DNA of 62,179 bases from Acidobacteriota bacterium (GTDB taxonomy: Bacteria; Acidobacteriota; Terriglobia; Acidiferrales; UBA7541), in contig JAKAOH010000004.1 of the NCBI GenBank assembly GCA_021812285.1, positions 1 to 62,179 of the forward strand. Reading direction: 5' to 3'. The translations under genes and the position numbers were made by a program. A model generated the notes under the pieces. The model saw only the letters and a program-made list of their open reading frames with translations, was not told the DNA's origin and made no database searches. Of this stretch, positions 16,405 to 25,100 are shown piece by piece; position 1 is the stretch's first letter, and each line of letters opens with the position of its first letter.

Positions 16405-16681
16405 CGGCCATTGTCAGACTTCCGGTCGGCTTGCTTCCCGTTTTTGCTGCCCGAGCGCTTCCTTCGATTCGAAGAAACACCGTATTCCCTCGAATGCATG
16501 AGGGTTTTTCGCGAAGGGGGGGCGGGGAGCGAACCCGCACTTCCGATTCATCAATGGGCCGTCGCGTGCAAGAAGAAGCGCCGTGCACTCTTCAAGGGCG
16601 CAAGAAACGGGTGCGCCACAGTCGTCGGCTGTTGATTTGCGCCGGGATGCACAACAGGGCACCAAGGAGAGCAAGAACAAG

Positions 16682-17038
16682 ATGAACACACGCAAAAAGG
16701 TTTTCGCAATCTCGCTGCTACTGGCAGCCGTCATCGTTTTGCCCGGGGTACTGTCGGCCGGGCAGTCTGCGGATGGTCAGAAGCTCTTCGATGCCAAATG
16801 CGTTCGCTGCCACGCGAAGGACGGGAGCGGAAAAACGGCGATCGGCTCGGCGCTCGGCGCGGCCGATCTACGCGGCGCCGTCGTGCAAAAGCTGACCGAC
16901 GCCCAGATCTACACTCAAATTGAAAACGGCAAAGGGAACATGCCTCCATTCGGTTCCGGGCTGAATAAACAGCAGATCAACGAACTGATTTCTTACGTTC
17001 GCTCGTTGAGCAAAAAGCAAGCCGCCAGGAAAAAGTAG
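16682..17038 (+). CDS. Monohaem cytochrome c, ActE-like
   Basis: 118 residues. The ATG at 16682 follows AAGGAGA at 16664-16670. A signal peptide (about 1-26) is cut after LSA. The haem site CVRCH is at 40-44, the Met ligand is in GNMPPFGSGL, and a C-terminal helix INELISYVRSL completes a class I cytochrome c. By position, first in the alternative complex III-like gene set, it corresponds to ActE, the periplasmic monohaem subunit or electron acceptor of that complex. It could equally be a free carrier. Confidence 0.8.
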   Translation: MNTRKKVFAISLLLAAVIVLPGVLSAGQSADGQKLFDAKCVRCHAKDGSGKTAIGSALGAADLRGAVVQKLTDAQIYTQIENGKGNMPPFGSGLNKQQINELISYVRSLSKKQAARKK

Positions 17039-17057
17039 TGCGGAAATCGCGATAGAG

Positions 17058-17750
17058 ATGGGATCGCGAATGGACGCACCTAAACCGCGCCAGAGCTCCG
17101 GGTCATCACCGGCCGCCCGCCGCCCGCTCCGGTTCCTTCTCCTTCTGCCGCTTGCATGCGGCGTGCTTGGCGCGCTCTGGATCGCGAGGGCGGAAGCGGG
17201 CCGAGGGCATTTTTCTTCTGCGCCGTCAGCGAACAGTCCGGTCACCCGCCAAGTTAATTCCAGCTCCGGCGTGTTTTCCCCGGCCCATCCCAGCGTGGGA
17301 GAAGCGCTGGATGATTTCTTCGATACATACCCGACTCCGGTGCAGCCGATCGCCTTCAACCATTCGATTCATTTGGCGAAGGGAATGAAATGCACCGCGT
17401 GCCATTCGGGAGTCACTCGCGGCCCGGACGCTGGAATACCGAGTATCACGTTTTGCATGGCTTGCCATCAAGTGATTGCGACCACGAATCCGCAAATCAA
17501 GAAGCTGGCCGCCTACGCGGCCAAGGGTCAGGACGTTCCCTGGCAACGAGTCTATTGGTTCTATCCCTCCGCCCACGTGCGGTTTTGGCACGCTCCGCAC
17601 ATTCGAGCCGGCGTGGATTGCTCGGTATGTCACGGCGACATGTCCCGTGAAACGGTCGCGGTTCGCCAAAAGGGCCTCACGATGCAGTTCTGCCTGAGTT
17701 GTCACAGGGCGAAAGGAGTTTCGGTCGATTGCACCACCTGCCATTACTAA
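17058..17750 (+). CDS. actA: Pentahaem cytochrome c, ActA-like subunit of alternative complex III
   Basis: About 230 residues; an in-frame ATG at 17070 is an alternative start. One hydrophobic segment (about 24-44) anchors it. Five CxxCH sites stand at residues 112, 133, 188, 212 and 225, with the FNHSIHLAKGMKCTACHSG and RFWHAPHIRAGVDCSVCHG arrangement of ActA-type multihaem cytochromes. ActA receives electrons from the iron-sulfur/NrfD core of alternative complex III and passes them to a monohaem cytochrome or oxidase. The gene sits between the ActE-like gene and the ActB-like genes. The family fit is good; direction of electron flow is inferred. Confidence 0.82.
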   Translation: MGSRMDAPKPRQSSGSSPAARRPLRFLLLLPLACGVLGALWIARAEAGRGHFSSAPSANSPVTRQVNSSSGVFSPAHPSVGEALDDFFDTYPTPVQPIAFNHSIHLAKGMKCTACHSGVTRGPDAGIPSITFCMACHQVIATTNPQIKKLAAYAAKGQDVPWQRVYWFYPSAHVRFWHAPHIRAGVDCSVCHGDMSRETVAVRQKGLTMQFCLSCHRAKGVSVDCTTCHY

Positions 17751-17814
17751 CTGAGGACGGCGCCATTCCGCTGCTTCCTCGTATCTTGGGGGCTTTTGCA
17801 GGAGGTTGGGAACG

Positions 17815-20103
17815 ATGAAGCGCAGGACGTTCCTCATTTTTTCGGCAGCCAGCGCAGCTGGCGCCCTTGTTGACGTCACGCACAAGAAGGGCTTGCCGGG
17901 CAAGGAAATGATCCGGTTTATCCCGGAGACCAAATTGGTACCCGGCGTTGCCGTCCACCGGCCCGGGATATGCACGCAATGCCCAGCCGGCTGCGGGCTC
18001 GACGTTCGCGTGATGGAAGGCCACGCGGAAGTCGTTCGCAACGGACAGGCAGGGCTGCTTCGCATGGGGCTGGCGAAGAAGCTTGAAGGCAATCCAGAGC
18101 ATCCCGTGAATCTCGGCAAGCTTTGTGCCCGCGGCCAAGCTGGACTGCAGGTGACCTACAACCCCGACCGCATTGGCCACCCGCTGAAACGCGTCGGGCC
18201 ACGCGGTTCCGGGGAATATATCGAGATCAGCTGGGAAGCAGCGATTGGAGAATTGACGGATCGGCTCCGTCCGCTTGCCAGCCAAGTCGATTCCTCAGGG
18301 CTGGTGTTTCTCACCCAGCCGCTGCGGGGGCAGCGTCAGGTTCTAATCGAGCGGTTTCTTTCGGTGTTTGCCGGCTCGGCGCACGTTCCATTCGAATTTT
18401 TCGACGATGCCGTTCTGCGGGAAGCCAATGGCTTGAGTTTTGGGCACTACCAGCTGCCTACCTACGATCTGGCGAACTCCCGCTACGTCGTTTCCCTGGG
18501 AGCGGATTTTCTCGGCACCTGGAATTCTCCGGTGGCGCAGAGTTTGGCATACGGCACGATGCGCCAAGGCAGGTCGGGCGTTCGCGGCAGATTCGTGCAA
18601 GTCGAAACGCGAATGACCCAGACCGGAGCCAATGCCGATGAATGGCTTTCCGCAAATCCCGGGAGCGAAGGGAACCTGGCTCTCGGCCTGGCACACGTGC
18701 TCATCAACGAGCATCTGCGCTCCGCCGAATCGGCCGCGAGTGCCGGTGATTTGATCGAAGGATGGAAGGACGGCCTTCCCCAATATTCTTCTGAAGCGGT
18801 GGCGTGGAAGACCGGCGTACCGCCGGCAACTATTCGGCGACTCGCGCGCGATCTGTCCGCGCATCAACCCGCGGTTGTCATTGTGGGCGGCTCGCCGCTC
18901 GCCCAAACCAATGGTTTGTTTACCGCGTTGGCGGTGAACGCGCTCAACGCGCTCTTGGGAAGCGCAAACCAGCCCGGTGGCTTGCAGTTTTCCCCCTACG
19001 CGGCCGGATTTGCCGCGCCAGCTGAACCCCGAAAAGGGGTGCTCTCCCCCAACGAACTGGCGCAGCAAATTCTCACGGGACGACCCAGCCCGGTTCAGGC
19101 GCTGTTGGTCTACGGCGCGAATCCCGCATTCGCAACGCCGCCTGGCTGGCAGGTGAAGGAATCGCTGGAAAAAGTTCCCTTCATCGCGAGTTTCAGCAAC
19201 TTCGTGGATGAAACCACCGAGATGGCCGATCTGTTGTTGCCCGATCACTCCTACTTGGAATCCTGGCTGGACCACGTTCCGGAATCCGGTACGAACGAAG
19301 TGGTGATCGGCGTTGCGCCACCGGCCATGGAACCACTCCACAACACGCGCGCGACTCCCGACGTTCTCATCGAAACGGCGCATCGGCTCGGCGGCCGAGC
19401 CGCGCAGGCACTGCCCTGGAAGAACTACGAGGAGATGTTGCGCTCCACCGTGCTTCCGCTTCGCCATTTCCCCGGTTCCGTCGCGGCAGGCAGCGACGAT
19501 GATTTCTGGAAAAAGGTGCAGCAACAGGGCGGTTGGTGGGGAACGACCACTGGTCAAACATCCAAATCAGCCTCGCGCCCCGCATCCTTCAGCCCAGTGA
19601 AGGAGCAGCAGCCTGAATTTGACGGCTCGGCAAAGGATTTCCCTTTCCATTTCCTGCCCTTTGCTTCGCAACAGTTCTACGACGGCAGAAATGCGAACCT
19701 GCCATGGCTGCAGGAAATGCCGGACGTTCTCACCACGGCGATGTGGGGAAGCTGGGTGGAAATCAATCTGCAGACGGCACAGGAACTGCAAATCGAGCAG
19801 GGCGATCTGGTGGAAGTCGCTTCGGCGCACGGTGTGCTCCAGGCTCCTGCTGTTCCGTCTCCCGGCATCGCGCCAGACGTCATTGCCATGCCAGTCGGCC
19901 AAGGGCACGCGCAATACGGGCGCTACGCCACTGGTCGTGGCGCGAATCCCATCTCGATTCTCGGGCCGCAGAGGGAAACGAATACCGGCGCCCTGGCTTG
20001 GGCTTCGACTCGCGTGCGCATTCGGCGCGTCGGGAAAAACGGCGAATTGTGCCTTTTCTCGACCGGGCCGATTACATGGGGAGAAAAGCAACTCAAACGG
20101 TGA
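17815..20103 (+). CDS. actB: Molybdopterin oxidoreductase-type subunit, ActB1-like, with Tat signal
   Basis: 762 residues. The ATG at 17815 is 9 bp after AGGAGG. The N-terminus KRRTFLIFSAASAAGA is a twin-arginine signal, so the folded subunit is exported. Cys53, Cys56, Cys60 and Cys104 form a CxxCxxxC...C site for a 4Fe-4S cluster, as in complex iron-sulfur molybdoenzymes. The later segments SLGADFLGTW, TGANADEWL and EMADLLLPDHSYLESW are those of ActB and its relatives. From memory, the characterised ActB domain B1 carries no cofactor, so the kept cysteines are notable. Together with the next gene it makes a split ActB. A genuine molybdenum or tungsten reductase is the alternative. Confidence 0.8.
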   Translation: MKRRTFLIFSAASAAGALVDVTHKKGLPGKEMIRFIPETKLVPGVAVHRPGICTQCPAGCGLDVRVMEGHAEVVRNGQAGLLRMGLAKKLEGNPEHPVNLGKLCARGQAGLQVTYNPDRIGHPLKRVGPRGSGEYIEISWEAAIGELTDRLRPLASQVDSSGLVFLTQPLRGQRQVLIERFLSVFAGSAHVPFEFFDDAVLREANGLSFGHYQLPTYDLANSRYVVSLGADFLGTWNSPVAQSLAYGTMRQGRSGVRGRFVQVETRMTQTGANADEWLSANPGSEGNLALGLAHVLINEHLRSAESAASAGDLIEGWKDGLPQYSSEAVAWKTGVPPATIRRLARDLSAHQPAVVIVGGSPLAQTNGLFTALAVNALNALLGSANQPGGLQFSPYAAGFAAPAEPRKGVLSPNELAQQILTGRPSPVQALLVYGANPAFATPPGWQVKESLEKVPFIASFSNFVDETTEMADLLLPDHSYLESWLDHVPESGTNEVVIGVAPPAMEPLHNTRATPDVLIETAHRLGGRAAQALPWKNYEEMLRSTVLPLRHFPGSVAAGSDDDFWKKVQQQGGWWGTTTGQTSKSASRPASFSPVKEQQPEFDGSAKDFPFHFLPFASQQFYDGRNANLPWLQEMPDVLTTAMWGSWVEINLQTAQELQIEQGDLVEVASAHGVLQAPAVPSPGIAPDVIAMPVGQGHAQYGRYATGRGANPISILGPQRETNTGALAWASTRVRIRRVGKNGELCLFSTGPITWGEKQLKR

Positions 20104-20143
20104 AGCAGCCTTTTGAGGACAGCAACGGTGAGGAGAAAAAAGG

Positions 20144-20830
20144 ATGGCGCATAGATGGGGCATGGTGATCGATCTCGACCGTTGCACGGGTTGCGAAGCG
20201 TGCGTCGTCGCGTGCCACGCGGAAAATAACATCGCGACGGTGGGCGAAAAGCAGGCCGCGATGGGCCGGGCGATTCACTGGATCCGCGTTGAACGGCACT
20301 GGGAAGGCGAATTCCCGAACGTCCGCGTTCGCTTTCAACCTATCCCCTGCCAGCAGTGCGACGACGCCCCGTGCGAGCCCGTTTGCCCCACCTACGCGAG
20401 CTACCAGAACGCCCAGGGCCTCAACGCGCAGATTTATAACCGCTGCATCGGCACACGTTACTGCGCCAATGCCTGTCCTTACACCGGCCGCTACTTCAAT
20501 TGGTTCAATCCTTCCTGGGACAAGCCGCTTCAGCTCCAGCTCAATCCCGATGTTTCGATTCGCGAGAGCGGCGTGATGGAAAAATGTACTTTTTGCTTCC
20601 AGCGCATCCTGGCCGCCGAAGCCAACGCGCAGGCGGAAAAGCGCCAACTGCGCGACGGCGAGTTCAGTCCGGCCTGCGTCCAGTCGTGCCCGTCCGAGGC
20701 CATGGTCTTCGGCGACTTGGACGATCCGCAGAGCGAGGTTTCCCGCCTCTCGCGTTCCGACCGCGGAGTCAAGCTGCTCGGCGAGGTGGGCACGTTCCCG
20801 AAGGTCACCTATTTGACGAGAGAGTCCTAG
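20144..20830 (+). CDS. actB: Four-cluster ferredoxin-type Fe-S subunit, ActB2-like
   Basis: 228 residues with GGAG upstream. Cysteine motifs in order are C14-x2-C-x2-C-x3-C, then C69-x2-C-x4-C-x3-C, then C101-x5-C-x3-C in NRCIGTRYCANACPY, then KCTFCFQRI and CVQSCPSEAM near the end. This is the layout of the B2 domain of alternative complex III and of PsrB/NrfC proteins, a wire of up to four clusters. The CIGTRYC variant is characteristic of the ActB group. In ActB, B1 and B2 are usually one polypeptide; here the subunits are encoded separately 40 bp apart. Confidence 0.88.
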   Translation: MAHRWGMVIDLDRCTGCEACVVACHAENNIATVGEKQAAMGRAIHWIRVERHWEGEFPNVRVRFQPIPCQQCDDAPCEPVCPTYASYQNAQGLNAQIYNRCIGTRYCANACPYTGRYFNWFNPSWDKPLQLQLNPDVSIRESGVMEKCTFCFQRILAAEANAQAEKRQLRDGEFSPACVQSCPSEAMVFGDLDDPQSEVSRLSRSDRGVKLLGEVGTFPKVTYLTRES

Positions 20831-20831
20831 A

Positions 20832-22241
20832 ATGGCCCAACACGTTATTACGCCGACCAGCGCCCGACCGTTCGACCGCGACACCATTAACCAGGATCTC
20901 CTGCAGCCCGTGCTGCACACCTCCCGCCGCTTTTACGGGCTCACCAGCATCCTGGCCGCGTTCGTTCTGGCGGGTCTCGCGGCCTTCCTCTTTCAGGCCT
21001 ATGCCGGACTGGGAGTGTCTGGGCTGCGCCGACCCGTCTTCTGGGGTTTCTACATCACCAACTTCGTCTTCTGGATCGGCATCAGCCACGCCGGCACGCT
21101 GATTTCCGCCATCCTGCGGCTTGTCAACGCGCGGTGGCGCCGGCCGGTGACGCGCTGCGCCGAGGCGATCACGGTTTTCGCTTTGTTGATCGGGGCATCA
21201 TTCCCCGTGATTCACCTGGGAAGGCCCTGGCTCTTTTTCTGGCTGATCCCATATCCCAGCGAACGCGGGATTTGGCCGAATTTCCGCTCGCCCTTGCTCT
21301 GGGATTTCTGCGCGATCCTCACTTACATCACCGGAAGCCTGATTTTCCTGCTACTCCCGATGATCCCCGATCTCGCCACGGTCCGCGACCGCACTGCCGG
21401 CTGGCGCAAGCGGGTGTACGGTGCGGTTGCGCTCGGCTGGCGCGGAACTCCGCGCGAATGGCACCGGCTGGAAATGGCGATGCGCATCATGGCCGTCGTC
21501 ATCATTCCCGTCGCGGTCTCGGTGCATACGATCGTTTCCTGGGATTTCGCGATGGCGCCGGTGCCGATGTGGCATTCGACCGTTTTTGGTCCCTATTTCG
21601 TGGCCGGAGCGATTTTCAGCGGCATCGCGGCATTGATTATCGCCATGGCGTTCCTCCGCAAGTTCCTTCACCTGGAGCAGTACCTAAAACCCATTCACTT
21701 CGACAACCTGGGCAAGCTGCTTTTGGTGATGAGCCTCCTCTGGATTTACTTCATCGTCGCCGAACGGCTCACCGTCTGGTACGGCAACTCCACTCCGGAG
21801 ATGGCCGTTCTGCTCGCCACCGAGAGGGGCAAATTCCTGCCGCTCTTCTGGGCGATGGTTTGTTGCAATTTCCTGATTCCCTTCCCGATTCTGGCGATCA
21901 AGCGCTTTCGCACGGTCACCGGCACGGTGATTGCCTCCACCACGGTGGTGATTGGGATGTGGCTGGAGCGTTTTCTCATCGTCGTCCCGTCGCTCGAGTT
22001 CAAATACCTGCCTTTCGACTGGGGCCATTACCGTCCCAGTTGGGTGGAGATCACCATCACCCTCGCGACGTTTGCCGCGATGCCTTTGCTCTACCTGCTT
22101 TTCGTGAAATTCGTGCCGATTATTTCGATGTGGGAACTGAAAGGCGGTGAGCCGGTTGCCGCTCCCCGCGTGGAAGCAGCGTCGTCCTGGACGCAAAGCC
22201 GAGTTCCTACCGAAGAGCCGCTACCCGGCTCCGTAGACTGA
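20832..22241 (+). CDS. actC: NrfD/PsrC-type membrane subunit, ActC-like
   Basis: 469 residues, starting 1 bp after the previous stop. About ten membrane helices are visible, as in ActC. The stretch FWIGISHAGTLISAILRL, the HLGRPWLFFWLIPYP loop, and the WLERFLIVVPSLEFKYLPF helix are family hallmarks. NrfD subunits hold the quinol-binding site and may translocate protons. In this operon it would exchange electrons between the quinone pool and the Fe-S subunit. No second NrfD gene (ActF) is present in the window. Confidence 0.9.
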   Translation: MAQHVITPTSARPFDRDTINQDLLQPVLHTSRRFYGLTSILAAFVLAGLAAFLFQAYAGLGVSGLRRPVFWGFYITNFVFWIGISHAGTLISAILRLVNARWRRPVTRCAEAITVFALLIGASFPVIHLGRPWLFFWLIPYPSERGIWPNFRSPLLWDFCAILTYITGSLIFLLLPMIPDLATVRDRTAGWRKRVYGAVALGWRGTPREWHRLEMAMRIMAVVIIPVAVSVHTIVSWDFAMAPVPMWHSTVFGPYFVAGAIFSGIAALIIAMAFLRKFLHLEQYLKPIHFDNLGKLLLVMSLLWIYFIVAERLTVWYGNSTPEMAVLLATERGKFLPLFWAMVCCNFLIPFPILAIKRFRTVTGTVIASTTVVIGMWLERFLIVVPSLEFKYLPFDWGHYRPSWVEITITLATFAAMPLLYLLFVKFVPIISMWELKGGEPVAAPRVEAASSWTQSRVPTEEPLPGSVD

Positions 22242-22255
22242 AGAGGAAACATCTG

Positions 22256-22780
22256 ATGAACGCGATCTATGGACTGTTCACCGACGCCGGGGCCGCACGG
22301 AGAGCCCTGCATGAGCTTCGCGGAGCAAGCGCGCGGATGCGCATAGGTGACGACCAAATCCTGGTGATGTCGTCCGAGCCGCCAGAGGACCTTGGGCTGG
22401 ATTTGCCTCACCAGCGCACGCGCATGCCCTGGCTCGCCGCACTTGGAGGGATTCTGGGTGGCACCGCGGGCTACTCCCTGGTCTCCTTCACTCAGCGCAC
22501 CTATCCGCTTCCCACTGGCAATATGCCCATCGTCGCGCTCTGGCCCACCGGTGTTGTCACCTACGAATTCACAATGCTCGGGGCCATCCTCACGACGGCT
22601 CTCACATTTTTTCTGACTACTCGATTGCCTCGAAGCCGCCGGCGTTTCTACGACCCGGAAGTTTCAGACGGCAAAATCCTGATTGGCGTGGCAGATTCGG
22701 ACAGCAATTTCTGGCGCGACCTCGAGCGCACCCTCTACGAACAAGGCGCCGAGCAAGTCAAGCAATATTCGCATGCGTAA
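22256..22780 (+). CDS. actD: DUF3341 membrane protein, ActD-like
   Basis: 174 residues with GAAGAGGAAA as ribosome site. Family DUF3341/ActD: an N-terminal domain beginning AIYGLFTDAGAARRAL, two hydrophobic helices (about 58-80 and 100-120) and a C-terminal domain DGKILIGVADSDSNFWRDLERTL. ActD is a peripheral or two-helix subunit of alternative complex III with no cofactor. Its position directly after the NrfD gene is the usual order and supports the complex III assignment over other NrfD complexes. Confidence 0.88.
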   Translation: MNAIYGLFTDAGAARRALHELRGASARMRIGDDQILVMSSEPPEDLGLDLPHQRTRMPWLAALGGILGGTAGYSLVSFTQRTYPLPTGNMPIVALWPTGVVTYEFTMLGAILTTALTFFLTTRLPRSRRRFYDPEVSDGKILIGVADSDSNFWRDLERTLYEQGAEQVKQYSHA

Positions 22781-22868
22781 TGGGCTTTCTACTGCCGCCG
22801 ATCAAGGCACAGCCTCCGAGTCGGCTGAAACACAACATTCTCCGGTGAAACGAGGAGGGAGATATAAC

Positions 22869-24245
22869 GTGAGACGATTGTTAGGTACACGATTGCAAGT
22901 GACGCTGCCCCGGGCGGGCTCTCTTCTGGCGATCTGCTTGTTCGCTTCTTTGGTCGTTCCCTCGGCGCGAGCGGTGCCAAGCTACTCTCGACAAACAGGT
23001 TTCCCTTGCCAAACCTGCCATACCACTCCACCCGAGTTGACGCCTTTTGGCCGCGTTTTCAAGCTGAATGGCTATACCTTCACCGAATCGAAGAAGATTA
23101 AGACCAAGCAAACCGCCAGGGAAGCCGGCCTCAGCCTCCTCCAGTGGCTTCCTCTCTCCGTACTGTTCGATACCTCGTTTTCCTCGACAAACGCACCGCA
23201 GCCCGGGACTCAGAACGGTAATCTGGAGTTTCCCCAGGATGTTTCACTCTTCCTATCCGGCGAGTGGGCTACCCATGTGGGCAGCTTCGTTCAGGTTACG
23301 TACGATGCCCAGGCCGATACCTTCAGCTGGGACAACACCGACATCCGCTACGCCAATAGCACCAAACTGGCCGGAAAGGATTTCGTCTACGGCATCACGT
23401 TGAACAACAATCCGACCGTCGAGGACCTGTGGAACGACACCCCCGCCTGGGGCTTTCCCTGGGTATCGAGCGATGTTGGGCCCACCCCGGCGGCATCGGC
23501 CATCATAGACGGAGCGCTCGCGCAGGATGTCGCGGGCGCCGGCATGTATGGCATGTGGGACAACCACCTTTATCTCGCGAGCACGATTTACCGCTCCGAG
23601 CACATTGGCAGCCCCCAGCCGCTCAATGGCCAAGGTTCCAGTTATAACATCCGCGGCGTGGCTCCTTACTGGCGCGTGGCATTGCAAAACACTTTGGGGA
23701 AGAACAACTATCTGGAAGTCGGCACATTCGGCATGCACATGAACTCGTCCCCGAATGCGATAACAGGTTTGGAGGATAATTACACCGATTGGGCGGTGGA
23801 TTTCCAGTACGATCGCACCATTCCTCAGCTTCACGGTGACGTGCTCTCGCTTCGCGCTGACTACATCCGTGAAAATTCCACTCTGAACGCCACCTACGCT
23901 CTCGAGGGAGCCACCCAACCCGATCACCATCTGAATACCGTTCATGCGAACGCCGAGTATCACTTTGGCGACCGCGTCTCAGGCACGTTCGGGTGGTTCA
24001 ACATCACCGGGACGCCCGATCCCTTGCTGTATGCCGCTGCTCCAATCTCCGGCAGCGCCAATGGCGATCCGAGAAGCAACGGATACCTCCTGAATCTCTC
24101 GGTCTGGCCGATGCAGAATATCGAGCTCGCCGTACAATACACCGGTTACATCCATTTCAACGGCCTTCGCACCGACTACGACGGCTCGGGACGAAACGCC
24201 ACGGGAAACAATACCCTGTACATCCTGACACGTTTCGTTTTCTGA
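22869..24245 (+). CDS. Outer-membrane barrel with N-terminal monohaem, Cyc2-like porin-cytochrome
   Basis: 458 residues from a GTG at 22869, placed 7 bp after GGAGGGAG. A signal peptide ends in SARA (about residue 35). Twelve residues later comes a single CQTCH (47-51) inside a PSYSRQTGFPCQTCH context followed by PELTPFGRVFKLNGY. The remaining 380 residues have alternating aromatic and polar strands and end in a C-terminal Phe, as outer-membrane barrels do. This layout is that of Cyc2, the fused haem-porin used for Fe(II) oxidation, and of related uncharacterised barrels. It follows the alternative complex III-like genes on the same strand. A role in moving electrons across the outer membrane is inferred. 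Confidence 0.72.
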   Translation: MRRLLGTRLQVTLPRAGSLLAICLFASLVVPSARAVPSYSRQTGFPCQTCHTTPPELTPFGRVFKLNGYTFTESKKIKTKQTAREAGLSLLQWLPLSVLFDTSFSSTNAPQPGTQNGNLEFPQDVSLFLSGEWATHVGSFVQVTYDAQADTFSWDNTDIRYANSTKLAGKDFVYGITLNNNPTVEDLWNDTPAWGFPWVSSDVGPTPAASAIIDGALAQDVAGAGMYGMWDNHLYLASTIYRSEHIGSPQPLNGQGSSYNIRGVAPYWRVALQNTLGKNNYLEVGTFGMHMNSSPNAITGLEDNYTDWAVDFQYDRTIPQLHGDVLSLRADYIRENSTLNATYALEGATQPDHHLNTVHANAEYHFGDRVSGTFGWFNITGTPDPLLYAAAPISGSANGDPRSNGYLLNLSVWPMQNIELAVQYTGYIHFNGLRTDYDGSGRNATGNNTLYILTRFVF

Positions 24246-24272
24246 ACGCACCAAGCCCGCAGTTGGGATTGA

Positions 24273-24302
24273 GCCCGGGGGCCGTGAACCTGACCCCCGG
24301 GC
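24273..24302 (+). terminator. Strong hairpin after the porin-cytochrome gene
   Basis: A perfect 9-bp stem, GCCCGGGGG / CCCCCGGGC (24273-24281 and 24294-24302), with a 12-nt loop begins 28 bp past the stop codon. No T-run follows, so it may stabilise the transcript end or act with Rho rather than as a classic terminator. Confidence 0.5.
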
Positions 24303-24412
24303 AATTCCATAAGAGTTCACGCTAAAAGGCGTCGAACCAACCGTGAAAAAGTAAAAATTCCCTTTTCACAAAATTCTTTCCGCTCAGGTAGTGTCCCTAG
24401 TTTTTCACACGT

Positions 24413-24814
24413 TTGTTGGGAGACGCCTTGCGCCGGGGCGTGGTGGATTTCGAACGAAAACTGATCGGCGTGCGCGAATCCGTGTACGACGGTCAGTTCA
24501 ACGCACCAAAGACCCGGAGCAGCGTTCGCACGATTCCGATAGGCGAGGCCCTGAAAGGCATTCTGTTTCGCTTGCGGCCAGAGAATGCTGCTACGAGCGA
24601 TCTGGTGTTCACCAGCCAGTCAGGTAAGGCCCTGCGGCCCGAGAACGTTCTCAAGCGGGATGTTCATCCCGCCTCCGAGCGAACAGGGCTTCCGAAAGTG
24701 GGCTGGCACGATCTGCGCCATACCAGCGCGACTCTCTTGCACGCCAGCGAGCCGCTTCGCAAGCTGGGAGAGAAAAGGCCTGGCCGGATTGGCCAAGCCC
24801 TTGGGAATCCGTAG
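24413..24814 (+). pseudogene. Truncated tyrosine recombinase (old integrase remnant)
   Basis: About 133 residues of an integrase catalytic domain. It keeps the strand after the first box (VVDFERKLIGVRES), the Lys region (APKTRSSVRTIPI) and the WHDLRHTSATLLH box, but it lacks the first Arg box upstream. After LHASEPLR the sequence loses similarity, so the third box and the nucleophile Tyr are missing. It ends 7 bp before the left copy of the tRNA-fMet repeat, the same layout as the intact integrase before the tRNA. It differs clearly from that integrase, so it is the remnant of an earlier, different element at this site. Confidence 0.75.
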
Positions 24815-24820
24815 GATTGC

Positions 24821-24865
24821 TGGTTGCGGGGGCTGGATTTGAACCAGCGACCTCCGGGTTATGAG
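24821..24865. repeat. Left attachment repeat (copy of the tRNA-fMet 3' end)
   Basis: These 45 bp are identical to 43901-43945, from the encoded CCA to the anticodon region. The match breaks at the flanking bases on both sides (C against T before it, A against C after it). This is the displaced tRNA end left by site-specific integration. Confidence 0.9.
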
Positions 24866-24950
24866 AATTAGGGTCTAACGCTAAGCCCCGTTGACGCTAC
24901 GCACTTTACGACCGGGAAGGGCCTAAAATCAGCCCCACAAGCGCAGATTT

Positions 24951-24970
24951 CGTACGCTTAACGTACGCGA
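24951..24970. repeat. Left CGTACG arm-type repeat
   Basis: CGTACG, 4 bp, then ACGTACGCGA. Nearly the same sequence with a 3-bp spacer occurs at 43825-43843 near the other end. A second shared block, CGCTAAGCC(CC)GTTGA, lies at about 24879-24894 and 43870-43883. Paired repeats just inside both ends suggest integrase or excisionase arm sites. Confidence 0.45.
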
Positions 24971-25100
24971 TTTTCATGCTACTGAAACCCGAGTCAGTCG
25001 CCTAAATGTTGTTCCCAGTTGAGACTGCTCCAATAGTTTCTGCTTTGGAGACACAGCGTTCGTTATATACTCAACGCTTAAAGAGGCTTCAGTTAAGCGC

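Noticed and set aside
15144-22780. A nitrate reductase or classic bc1 complex
   Set aside because: No Rieske protein, cytochrome b or narG-type gene is present. The NrfD plus DUF3341 plus pentahaem set fits alternative complex III better.
24821-24865. A second tRNA gene at the left repeat
   Set aside because: Only the 3' part is present; sequence beyond 24865 does not pair to make the D arm or the 5' acceptor strand.
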